From Gossypium raimondii (Eukaryota; Streptophyta; Magnoliopsida; Malvales; Malvaceae): a stretch of DNA of 64,000 nt. Every line of letters starts with the position of its first letter. Position 1 is the stretch's first letter. The translations under genes and the position numbers were made by a program. Shown piece after piece: positions 22,996 through 33,856 of the stretch. The stretch lies in contig NC_068575.1 in the NCBI RefSeq assembly GCF_025698545.1, positions 57,793,980-57,857,979 on the forward strand. The letters run 5' to 3'. The notes beneath the pieces are model-generated. The model did no database searches, had not been told where the DNA came from, and saw only the letters and a list, made by a program, of their open reading frames with translations.

Positions 22996-24778
22996 ACCAT
23001 CATAACTTGTACTCCACCTGCCCTGGCCAATTCCCCTAAAAGCAAAAAGTAATAACTGTTAGAAGTGGGGGAAGAGCTTAAATAAAGAAGAGTGAAAAAA
23101 GTGGGACAATTCCCCATATTTGCTGTCATGAGTCATCGGGACTTATCAAGTTCTTTTATTCTACGCTTTCCCCACAATTACTCAATAATTCAAGGATCTA
23201 AGACCCTTATTATTACATAATTACATTAATTAAATATAATACGACCAAAAAATAAGTAATTATTATAAATACATTAAAGTACCAATTTTTTATATAACAC
23301 GAATTATATTTTTTTAACTAATATTGGATTGTCAAAATCTATGTTAACATAAAATATTTTAATATATGTCAGAAGAAAATAAACAAACACAATATAATTA
23401 TATAACCGAATCATTTGATTATATATTAACTTGTAACACATGTTAAATGCATTGAATTAATCATGTAACTGTCTTTCTTCTAACAAAAAAGAAAACCCAT
23501 ATATTCATTGAATACATTATAGTTTCATTATATTTCTTTCACTATTTTCTAGAAAGAGTTTTCAGAGCATTAATATATTAGAGATAATATTTGGAAATTT
23601 AGAAATGATATTATTAGAAAAAAGGATAATTACGAATTTTAAAAATATCAATAAAAATATAATACATGAGATAGTTTTTAAATGGATAATTTTTTTTATC
23701 CTTCTTAAAATTAACTATTCCTTTTTAATCCTTTTAAAAATACCTGAAATTCAGGAAAAGAGAGAGAGAGAGTGGAGCTCTGATTCTCATGTTTAGGAAA
23801 TGCTAGAAAACCAAAGAGCTTAAAAAGCTCATTCTGATTTTGAGATCACATCAAAAGCTTTTCTTTCTTTCTTTTTTCCTTTAAAAGAAAACTCGTCACC
23901 ATTATTTCCCCTCGAAAGCTAAAAACAGGAGCAGCTAATCCAACCAAAGGTAAGTTCATGTTAATATATTTCGTCATGAAATCAATCATAATGCATAAAA
24001 AAAAAAATCTCGAGTGTGATTTGTATCTTATTAGATTTTTCATTTTATAAATTAAAATTTTCGATCAAATTTGATTATATTTAACTTGGTATATTATATT
24101 TAAATGTTATTTATATTTTTGAAATTTAACTTTTAGAATACTATTTCAGTTTTTTTATTTACTAAAATTATTATTTTTGCTTTTACAAATAAATGTGTTT
24201 TTAATGGTAAACTACGATTCCTTCTAACACTTATAATAATTATTTTAAAATTTTAATCTTATTTTTTTAATTGCGAGTTTTGTGAACGATTCATCTTTCG
24301 TTTTTTTATGAGCTTAAATAAACAATAAAAAATACAATAATTTTAAGGGGGGAATTGTTAATAAGCATGTAGTGACATGGATTAAAAATGATAAATATAG
24401 AAAGAAAAGTTGATAAATGCATTATTCTTTTCGAGTTCAATAAGAATATATTTCTAAAATAATTATTAAATAATTCTTAGCTGGATTTTATAGAGACCAT
24501 GTACGTTTTTCTTCTGTCTTTTAAATTTCCTTTTCATTGATAAGACATTAAACAAATGTTGGCATTTCAAAAAGAAAAACTAAAAATATTAAATATATTT
24601 GATTTTAAGAGTTACAAAATAATTTCAGTATATCACAAACATTATTACTTTGTTTGTTTTATGATTTTAATTTTTTAAAGTTAAGAAAATGAAGAATAAT
24701 TTTGTGAATTTGATTAATTAATCCTATAACATTAATTAAAGATAAATAAAATAACATTAAAGTGAAGACTGTCACATT
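22996..24778. other. Intergenic AT-rich stretch
   Basis: Very AT-rich DNA without recognisable genes. A purine run (agagagagagag) sits near 23758-23772 and a polypyrimidine run near 23862-23880. The short frames here are AT-driven and have no domains. Confidence 0.4.
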
Positions 24779-25171
24779 TAGGTGTATTTGATAAATTATT
24801 AAAGTTTTTAAATATATTTTTAACATTTAATATTTTAAATATATTTGATAATTATTTTAATTTTTACTTCATATAATATTTTCAACAATAAAGTGTAACT
24901 ACTTATGTAAAAATATTAAATTGATTTTCTTTTATTAAAAATTAAAATAAAATATTTAAAAAATGAGATATTCAAATTATCATATTTATTTTAATCCAAA
25001 ACTATTCAAAATAATATAAAATATTATATTAGTAAGATTAAAATTTAGAACTAAATATTTTTTTAATTTACCAATCGTTTTTTAATATAAATTTAGCACT
25101 TATAAAATTTAGCAATAAAAATTAGTACTTAATTTTTAGCACTTAAGTTTTCAATTTATCAAATACACCTA
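24779..25171. mobile_element. Short TIR element flanked by TA
   Basis: The ends at 24781 (ggtgtatttgataaatt) and 25169 (inverse, aatttatcaaatacacc) are exact inverted repeats of 17 bases. The dinucleotide TA flanks both sides. A TA duplication suggests a Tc1/mariner-type (Stowaway-like) MITE of 389 bases. The flanks read TTTA and TAAT, so a longer duplication of another class cannot be excluded. No ORF inside. Confidence 0.6.
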
Positions 25172-26960
25172 ATATACCATTTATGTTAAATTATAAAAAT
25201 AAATAATATATTAATAATATTTTTCTTAAATATCATCATAAATAATGTTTAATGTTCTAATATATATACCGTTATCGTATCTTGAGTAGACCTGCTCATG
25301 GGTTGAGCCACCCGCCTAGACCCAAAGGTCCATTTGGAAAATGGGTTCAATAAATTTTTAAGCTTTTTTTCTATATAGGTCGGGCTTTGGGTAAAATTTA
25401 TTGGCCCGAGCTTGGTCCTAATATTATGTTATAAAACAATACTATATTAATCATATGTGTTAAATAATAATTATATATATTTATATTTATATTTATATTA
25501 AATTACTCCACTTAATAACAATTAAACTTATTACCCAAAACCTAAAAAGAATTACCCATCTAAAAATATTAAATATTATATTTAATACAATAAAATATTT
25601 ATATATTTATTTGTGTTTTTAATACAATAAAAAAAGTTATTATATATATAGTATTGTTTTTAATATAAATACTGATAACAAATTTATTTTAGCATTCTTT
25701 TAGTGTATTATTTTTTAAAATTTAATTTTAAATAAAATTTAATCTTAAAAATTAAATATGGACGGGTCAAATCTAAATTTTTTAGTCAAGTTTGAAAAAA
25801 TAAATCCGTTTCTTGTTTATATTATTTCTATAACTTATCAACATTTTTCAGATTTTGGTATCACAACATTGTTGGGATCAAAGTTAAAAATAATAATAAA
25901 AATTTAAATATTGCTTTATTTCAATATGAAATAATGGAAAGTATCGATGTTGTGGGTCTAGTGACATGGAACTTTATGTACTTTAAGTGAAGCTTTTAAG
26001 TTTTGTTGATAGAAAATATAACGTTAATGGTTGAATTTATCCAATAATAAATTTAATTATAATTTAATGTGATTATTGAAGATTAAAAAGTTTAATATAT
26101 ATAGTGTTCGTAAATAAATAAAATTTATTTTTATTTAATGTTATGTGCTAATCACTCAAGGTAGGAATATGTTATATTAGTATCCCGTTAAAAAAATAAA
26201 ATTTTTAACAGCATTGATTAATTCACACAATTATCTTATTTAAAAGGATTAAATTAAAAAAAACCAAAATTGAACTGACTTTATTTTAAAGAGATGAGGG
26301 AGGTAATTTTACCCTTGTTTCAAAACTAAAATAGGTACGCCGAAAGAGACAGACATTTGCTTATTTATTTATGTAATTCAAAACTAAAATAGGTACGCCG
26401 AAAGAGACAGACATTTGCTTATTTATTTATGTAATTTATTATGATCAGTAGTAATAGGAAATGGAAAGAAAAATATTATTGAACGGGGTATTACTGTCTC
26501 CGGTGTCTCGTCTCAGTCACATTTCCATTTTCAAGCACCCCACGCCTTCCTTCTTTTTTCCATAATTTTTTCTTTAATTTTCTTGTTCGTGTTACATATT
26601 TTTTAAATTATTTTTGGGCTCATATTTTAATTATTTTTTCGTTAATAGTATTATATCTACCATTTTTACTATTTAAGCTAAAAAAGCTTTAAATCACAAG
26701 ACAAACTTGGTTACAAGGAAATTTTATTTTAAAAAAAAAAAGAAATAAGTTGGCATTTTATTGTAATTTAAGAAACTTTCCATTGTTGTTAACCTGCTAA
26801 AAACAGGGAGGTTTAGGTAATCTCAGAAAATTTTACAAAAATTGCATATCAAAATTCCACGCGCCCAATCCAAATTCTCACACACTCTCCACTATGTCAA
26901 ACCTTCATTGGTTCTTCATCCTCACCCCCACTTATGCGCGTGAGGTTTCCGGTTAACTAC
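25172..26960. other. Intergenic AT-rich stretch with 'ggtcgggc' repeat and tandem duplication
   Basis: About 25285-25810 holds a dispersed repeat with words such as 'ctcatgggttgagcc', 'ggtcgggctttgg' and, near the end, 'ggacgggtcaaatc', related to 22385-22995 and 62150-62530. The rest is AT-rich. The 58-base tandem duplication at 26321-26436 is listed separately. The last 400 bases probably contain the promoter of the gene at 27146, with a 'cccacgccttccttc' patch near 26539. Confidence 0.4.
26321..26436. repeat. Perfect 58-bp tandem duplication
   Basis: The 58-base unit starting caaaactaaaataggtacgc at 26321 is repeated without visible mismatch at 26379-26436. Perfect identity in otherwise diverged DNA implies a recent event. 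It lies about 700-800 bases upstream of the coding region at 27146. Confidence 0.9.
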
Positions 26961-27145
26961 AAGTGTTGCTGAATTATTACAGAGATAAAAATGCATGTAA
27001 GAAGGGGGGAGGGGACTCAGTTCACTGTACATATAACTTTATAGCATTTTTAAAAAAAAAAAATGAAGCTCTAAAAACTTTCATCTCAACATTGTACAGA
27101 TTTTATTCAATGCGTCAGATTTTAGAGAGAGAGAGGAAGAGAGAA

Positions 27146-27637
27146 ATGATTGAAGAAATTCAAATGGAGGGGAATTCACATAGAGGAAAAGGAAGATCTG
27201 CAAGGAAAAAGAAGAACGCCATTGATGAAGGAGAAAAAGAAGGTGGGGATTTGATGGAGTGTTCAGGCAAGTATTGTGGATCATGCACCGCTGCTGTAAT
27301 CGCCGATTGTGTCGCAATCTGTTGTTGCCCTTGTGCTTTGCTCAACTTTTTGACACTTGCATTGATTAAGCTACCGTGGAAGATGGGGAGGAGGTGTTTG
27401 GGGTTCGGGAAAATGAAGAGAAAACGCAAGAAAACAAGTGGTACTGTTAATGAAGGTGACGGGAATTTCAAAGGGAGGGTAAGGGTAGAACAGGAAATCT
27501 GGGAATTTCCAGCAGGATTTGAAGAAGAAGAAGAAATGGGGAAATTTGGTGCCAGATTTGAAGCCGAGAGTGTTTGGTTAGAGCTGTATCAGATTGGCCA
27601 TTGGGGTTTTGGGAGGGTTTCTTTCACTGGTATTTAA
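27146..27637 (+). CDS. Small cysteine-rich plant protein, function unknown
   Basis: Single-exon gene, 163 residues if started at 27146, or 157 from the next ATG at 27164, which I consider equally likely; an ATG at 27110 also lies in frame. The N-terminus is rich in Lys, Arg and Glu. A conserved-looking core follows: 'CSGKYCGSCTAAVIADCVAI' then 'CCCPCALLNFLTLALIKLPW', combining a Cys cluster with a short hydrophobic stretch that could be membrane-associated. A basic patch (MKRKRKKT) and an acidic segment (EEEEE) come next. The protein resembles a family of uncharacterised plant proteins with the same ADC...CCCPCA core, known to me only as hypothetical proteins. The purine-rich leader (agagagagag near 27122) is typical of plant 5' UTRs. 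No function is assigned. Confidence 0.75.
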   Translation: MIEEIQMEGNSHRGKGRSARKKKNAIDEGEKEGGDLMECSGKYCGSCTAAVIADCVAICCCPCALLNFLTLALIKLPWKMGRRCLGFGKMKRKRKKTSGTVNEGDGNFKGRVRVEQEIWEFPAGFEEEEEMGKFGARFEAESVWLELYQIGHWGFGRVSFTGI

Positions 27638-28130
27638 TCTTTTTCTTTGTTTAAAAAAAATAAAAATATATGTACATTTGTACTTAGGATTTTGTAAAGT
27701 TTGAAAGTTTTCAGAATTATTTTCTCGGAAAAAAGAGGGGTATTTTAGTTTAGGGTGGGAAAATTAACATCAGAATTTAGCTGGGATTTTCTCCCTTGAT
27801 TAGATTAATACATGGTAATTTGTAAGGAATTCGTAAGAAAAACATTATATATATAGTAGTTTTTATAATTTCTCCTGCATTTGTGATTGTTTGAATTGGA
27901 GTTAATAATAAAAACTTGTAATATTAGGATCTTTGACTTTAAACTCAAGGATTTATGTTTGAGTTGTAGTAAATATTTATTTTTATTTTTATTTTACAAA
28001 TCATGAGCTACGCTCTGATTATTGAAACATGATGTAGCACGAAATCTAGCATGCATAATCTCAAATTTATCACATGATAGAGGTTCTCAATCCTCAAAGG
28101 TTCTCGTGAAACTAAAAACCTGTTATCTAA
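27638..28130. other. 3' UTR and intergenic DNA
   Basis: Follows the small gene. T-rich sequence with 'tatatatatag' near 27846. Nothing else recognised. Confidence 0.4.
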
Positions 28131-28149
28131 AGGTGTATTAATTGTTGGA

Positions 28150-28815
28150 TTACATGCGAAGCGCCCCAACAGATGGATAGGTTGAGTTGATCAATTCTGA
28201 TGGAAAACTTTTTACTATCTAATATTTTAGACATTATATCTAGAAGACATTAAAGAAATGAATCGAGATAACATTCAAGAAATATAAAGTCAAAATAGGT
28301 AGATACGTAGAAAGAGAAAATGATTTGAAAAACAAGACATCCAGATGCAAACGAATTGCAAAGTGAAACTATCATCAAATCAATAATCAACGATGGAAGT
28401 AATCATGATGTGATCAATGATAAAAGCAACCATTAATAAAGACAAGCTACCATTAAAGCAAGTCAATGACGTGAAAAAAATCATTAATTCAACTATGCAA
28501 CATGGAAAAAACCATGTTCATGACAAAGATAAGATCTTTATCAACAAACTGTGCGGGATTCAAAAAGAATTAAATAGAGTTTTGTAATTATATTATAAAT
28601 AGAGCATGAAAGAGTCTAAACAAGACATCGATTGTAACCTTACCTTTCTTTTCTTTTCTTATATAGATAGTAAAAAATTTTCTTTTTACTCTTGTAAAAC
28701 CCTTAAAGATTTCCGCAAAAATACCTAAAGACATAAAAATATCTATCAAAGAAGACAAACTAGATATAAACCTTCCGTTATCTGTTTCGGCTATTTAGGC
28801 GACCTTTAACTGCTT
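28150..28815. mobile_element. Possible degenerate LTR fragment
   Basis: The stretch has an LTR-like layout: a long A-rich leader, a TATA-like 'ttataaatagag' near 28593 and a T-rich region, then 'gtaaaacccttaaagatttc' wording known from LTR ends. Imperfect copies of a motif of about 30 bases around 'catgcgaagc' sit on both sides (28154 and 28821). No coding part of a retroelement is visible. If correct it is an old solo remnant. Family and ends are not resolved. Confidence 0.25.
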
Positions 28816-30580
28816 GATTTCATGCGAAGCACCCAACAAGTGGGTAGGCCATTTGTGATAGAGGAGCCCATGATGAAGGAAGTAGACAATGTGGAGTAAT
28901 CCTATTAGATATATCTTTTAGGAATGGAAAGTGATTGGGTGGGAAGAATGTCACGTCAAATGCTCTAAAAAATAGATAAGGTACGTTGATCCACATCGGA
29001 AAGAATATGGAAATTCTTGGGGTATATAAGCCCATCCTATTAGACAACATCTTTGCGAGGCTTGTGATACAATCTTAACCATAAAAGTTGATGTTGAGTT
29101 AATCCATCTAAATACAATTTTCTTCCAATCAACCCTTGTAGTATTGCAGTCTCGAAAGTGCATGTAAATTTCAAATTTACCCCCACAAAGCATACATGAT
29201 GTATTTGTAGCCGAAGCAAATCTTCAACTCGTTGCTGGGACTTGACTCCTATTATTAGGAGTGGTTAAACTTCAGATAAAACAGATCGAATTGATCTATT
29301 TTAGTAAAAGAATATATATAAATTTTGATTATTTCGGTTAACCGATCGAATTAATCGAAATATTTAAGTTCAGTTAATTTTTAAAAAATTTAATTCAATT
29401 AATGGTTAAAAATTAAAATTTTGATTAATTTCAATTAATACTAATTATGTTTTGAACATCCTAAATATTATACCATATTTTTATAAATGTATTTAATCTT
29501 ACCTTTTGGATGATATTAATCAAGATGATATAAATAGATAATAGAGTATTTATTTTTAAAGTGATTTGAAAAATAATATAAAATCCAATGAGTAGATAAT
29601 TTGTTAGCTTTAAAAATAATTTTAAAACTATTATAATTACAGTTTTAAAAAATACTTTTAAAACATTTTTTAAAATGTTACCATTTATCAATTAATTGTT
29701 ATAATTTTCGTGTAAAATAAGAAAAGTTAACTAAACAAAAAATCTTATCACTTATGTATGCGTATGAAAACCATGAATTTAAAACACGATGTGTGTTTAA
29801 GAAATACATATAAAAAATAATGAAATGTATAGTTTGAAACTAATTAATCATAATAACACATGAAATATGTATAATATTAAAATAAAAATAGATTAAATTG
29901 TGAGTAAAACGAAATTAAAACACATAAATACATCAAATTAACAATATTAAATGCACTACAATTTTTTTATCACGGTGTTGTTATCAATTGTGAAATAGTG
30001 TTGAATTGACTTGTGACACCAACTCAATAGTGACATAATTTATAGACACAAATTTGGTGAGGAAATAACATTCCAAGTTAAAAGTTAATATTTTTAAAGT
30101 TTACTAAAGAATTATTATTGGTGTAGTGCTAATAACTAATTTGTTTATAAATTCATTAAATATAGATTTAATCCTAAATATGTTAATTGTAGTTTTATTA
30201 TTATTTAAAAATTATATAAATGTATGAAAAAACAAAAGACTACCAAAATAATAATAGTAGTAATTTAATAAAAATATATTAATAATTTATTAATCGAATT
30301 GGTATTTGATTAACCATTAACACCAATCTAATCAAGATCTTATTAATAATATAAATATTAGTAAGTTACGCGTAACACTTGTTACAATATTAAAATGATA
30401 CATTACATTGTTACTTAAAATGTTTGTATATCTTATTATATAATATACATTAAATTTATACCTTATAAAAACAAACTTTCAACAATAATTTTTTTAAAAA
30501 ATTTGATATATTTTAAAGTTTTTAATTGGTTATAAGCTCCATGTTATCAAATAACTTGTTTTCTCTCTCTCTCTCTCTCT
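28816..30580. other. Intergenic repeats and AT-rich DNA
   Basis: 28816-29220 is moderately GC-balanced, with 'ggggtatataagcc' near 29018 resembling a promoter or repeat; its minus-strand frames have no domain. 29290-29400 contains 'ttcggttaaccgatcgaatt', a common dispersed motif. 29770-29990 is an inverted copy of the repeat at 60800-61010 (shared 'aatattaaatgcactacaat' and 'tgtgagtaaaacgaaatt' words). A (CT)n run occupies about 30561-30582. No gene is seen. Confidence 0.45.
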
Positions 30581-30587
30581 CTTGGTC

Positions 30588-31137
30588 ATGGTACTTCCAA
30601 ATCTGACTAGAACCGGTAGTTTTTTACCAGAAGCTTGTAATTTAGTTTTTGATGCAGCAAGGGAAAACAATTCTTAATTGTTGGTACCAAAAATAAAGTC
30701 GTTGATTCGGTAGCGCGGGCTGCAATAAGGGCTCGGTGTCATTATGTTAATAAAAAATGGCTCAGTTGTATGATAACAAATTGGCCCACTACAGAAACGA
30801 GGCTTCATAAGTTCGGGAACTTGAGAACAGAACAAAAGACGGGTAGACTCAACCGTCTTTCGAAAAGAGATGCAACTATGTTGAAGAGACAATTATCTCG
30901 CTTGCAAACATATCTGGGCGGGATTAAATATATGACGAGATTTCCTGATATTGTAATCATCGTTGATCAGCAAGAAGAATATAGGCTCTGCGAGAATGTA
31001 TCACTTTGGGAATTTCAACAATTTGTTTAATTGATACAAATAGCGATCCTGATCTAGCAGATATTTCGATTCCAACAAATGATGATGCTATAGCTTGAAT
31101 TCGATTAATTCTTAACAAATTAGTCGTCGTCGTTCGT
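30588..31137 (+). pseudogene. rps2: Nuclear plastid DNA: rps2 fragment
   Basis: Conceptual translation follows plastid ribosomal protein S2: '[19 protein letters not shown]', 'VGTKN', '[17 protein letters not shown]', '[12 protein letters not shown]', '[19 protein letters not shown]', '[12 protein letters not shown]', 'RLILNKLV'. It covers roughly residues 45-220 of the about 236-residue protein. The frame is interrupted, with at least a premature stop near 30675, small indels and missense changes. It is a nuclear insertion of plastid DNA, not a working gene. Base composition is richer in G+C than its surroundings. Overall similarity to the plastid gene is high, so the transfer is fairly recent relative to neighbouring repeats. 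Confidence 0.88.
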
Positions 31138-31785
31138 TTTAGATAAATTAAGTGAAGTAGTCAAATTAGAATGTGACATGTGGACAAAATAAGGACCTTC
31201 CACTTTAATAATTCTAATTTTTTTAGAAAAACTTAAAAATTCCAGGAAAAATATAAGAAATATATATTTTAAAAATTTAAAAATTAATGTATATAATTCA
31301 AAAATAAAAATAAGAAATTAGCTAATATTTCAAAAATTAAAAATGGGAAAATATTAAAAAATAAAAATAAAAATATAGTTAAATTTAAAAAATAAAAATT
31401 ATCGATGTTGATCAATAACGATGGAATGGCAGCCATTTGTTTGAATTTTTATAATATTTTTCCTTTTCCAAAATTTTGAAATCTAAATATTCTTTTATTT
31501 TTCGAATTTTATTCATATTCAATTTTGAATTTCTATAATATATATATTTTAAAATATATATTTTTCAATTTTTAAATTAATTAAGGAAAAAGATTAAAGC
31601 GAGATCAGAAATTTTTAAAAGTTAAAATTAAATTATAATTTTTATGATAATAAAAATATAATTTTGTTGTTTTAATAATCTATATATTTATTAAGCGAAT
31701 TTATTAGTTGAACGTGTCACATATTTTGACACTGTTAAAGAACCTAAATTTGATCGGGGTTGGGTCGAAAAGACTACAAATGTAC
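31138..31785. other. Intergenic AT-rich stretch
   Basis: AT-rich DNA with many 'aaaaataaaaat' words. No gene recognised. Its right end probably forms the promoter of the FLOE-like gene. Confidence 0.4.
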
Positions 31786-33856
31786 TGCTGCTTCCTACCT
31801 CCTTCGGTCTTTCTTTCGTAGAAAACACTGCAAAAGTGATAGAATAGAAAAACTAAAAAATAGCAAAAAGTAAAAAATAAAATTCTTATTTCTTCTCGAA
31901 AGTGCGATCCTCGTTCATCTTCTTCGAACCGGCGCCGTCAGGTACTTCGATTGCCATAAATTCTCTCTTCATATTATCATATCTGATTTTTATTTTTGTG
32001 GTTTTAATTGGTTCTCTCGATCCCTTGATAAAAGAAGGGGTGGGAATTAGGGTTCTAAGTTATCTTTTACCACCTTTCCCAATTTTAGGGTTAGGGTTTT
32101 GATTCCTTATTAGCAGAATATGATGGAGAATTTTTTTTCACGTTGTTCTTGAACCTGAGTTTGATTGAATGCGAATGTAGAGTTTTTGGGTTGTTAGTTT
32201 ATTCTCGATTTTAATGCTTCTGTTTCAAATTAAAATAAATAAATAAAATATAAGGACCAAATTCAATAAAAATGTAATATTAAGTTATTGTATAATGCAA
32301 ATTGACTTGTAACTCATAAGATATTATAATAAAAATTTCTAACATTCAAATTTGTCAGAAGATGGAAAAGAACTCGATCATGATGCTAAAATGTAATAAC
32401 TTAATGTCGGAGTTGAAAGTTTCACTAGTCTATCGAGATAGGATACAATTAGTGATATTACTGCGACCGAGCAATCAAAGTAGTGAAAATGGTTTTGTGT
32501 TAGGCTCTAAGTGGTGAGAATTGACAAAATTTTTAGAGAAGTGACAATTATAATCAAGATCTTATATAAAAACCACATAATTAATCAACATTGCTTGGAT
32601 TTAAATGTCTCATACATGCATATATTTAAAGATTCTCCAATTTCCTTGTCTCTGGATGGTCCTAACAGTATCATATCCTTTTGCCTGTTTTTTGAGATGC
32701 ATCAGTCACCGATGCTTAAAAATGAAGAGTCAACGCAACTTAAAGAGTAAAGTCAAATAAATGAACGAGACATCATTATAAATTCAACATAAATTTGAAT
32801 CAAAGTCACTTGAACACAAAATTTCATGATTTCAAGGTCTTCTTTTTCCTTTCTTTTTGTCATTAACACAGAATGTCATTAGCAAGGACAAACTATAAAA
32901 GCATAGGAGAAAATGATTAGTCTGTGTCCACCATTTTAGCTGTGTTTGGTAGCTGGTTCTAGTGTTTCAAGCAAAAGAAAAACTGAAACATTTTCCTACA
33001 CTTTTAACCTCCAGAGAAATGGTTCTCTTTAACGAAGCAAAAGCAGAACAGAGTGTTTTGCTAAACTGTTCAGCCATAAGAGAAATGGTTCTAGTTATTA
33101 AAACAAAAGCAGGACTGACACTGAACATTTTGCTTGACTGATTAGCTGCCTGATAATAAGGGTCTAGTTTTTACCTATTTATAAAGAACGAAAAAGAATC
33201 TCATAAATGAACTGACTTTTCCATCTCTCACTTATTATCCATTCATGGAATCATAAAGCCATTGTTTAAGAATTGCAATGGACAAAGGAGAAATTTGTGA
33301 ATGATCCTAGTGCTGTAATCTAGGATCAGGAGATGTGAATGATGTTTCTTTACAGATATCATTTTTGATACATTGACATACAAATTTTCAACTTCACAAG
33401 CGGGTCACATGCTTTCTTCGTTTTAGTTTTTATTTTCTTAATATATGTTTCTTAGATAGGCTAATTTTTTTTCTTGTTCACAAATTAACAATATCTATTT
33501 TTTTTACCCAATAATATTTATAGGCATGTTTGGGGTTTTCTCTCTCGTTTTTAATGGATGTATTAGTTCACTTTTTTTTGTATTATATTTAATAAACTCC
33601 ATTTTCTATGCACTCTTGGAGTTTTAAATTTCTATTAACAGGAATAAGAATCTAACATATGTTCTCTTTGTTATATTAATTTTTTAGTATTTTTTATTAT
33701 TCCTTACAGAAATGTGTTATTTTGCTAAATTTACTAGTGAAAATTTACCATGTATCGGAGATAATTCTATTTAAACAGTATAAAAACTGGATTAATTCAA
33801 CCCTTAAAAAAGAGGAAAAAACCAAAACCAAAACCAAATAATTGAAGAACTTCTTA
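31786..33856 (+). promoter_or_regulatory. Probable leader exon and leader intron of the FLOE-like gene
   Basis: 31786-31941 looks like a 5' UTR exon, pyrimidine-rich and ending 'gcgccgtcag|gtactt' at 31941. A T-rich intron with a candidate acceptor 'ccttacag' at 33709 would join it to the coding exon at 33857. The intron interior has no coding signal; 32930-33200 contains an imperfect internal duplication around 'gagaaatggttct' (33015 and 33080). All limits are inferred from splice-like sequence only. Confidence 0.4.

Noticed and set aside
26963-27145. N-terminal extension of the Cys-cluster protein
   Set aside because: The frame opens with GTG and runs through a purine-rich leader with no conserved residues; the first useful ATGs are at 27110, 27146 and 27164.
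28150-28815. Complete LTR retrotransposon
   Set aside because: No gag or pol coding sequence and no second terminal repeat are visible; at most a worn LTR fragment.
28820-29193. Two overlapping minus-strand frames
   Set aside because: No recognisable domain, and the surrounding sequence looks like repeat DNA.
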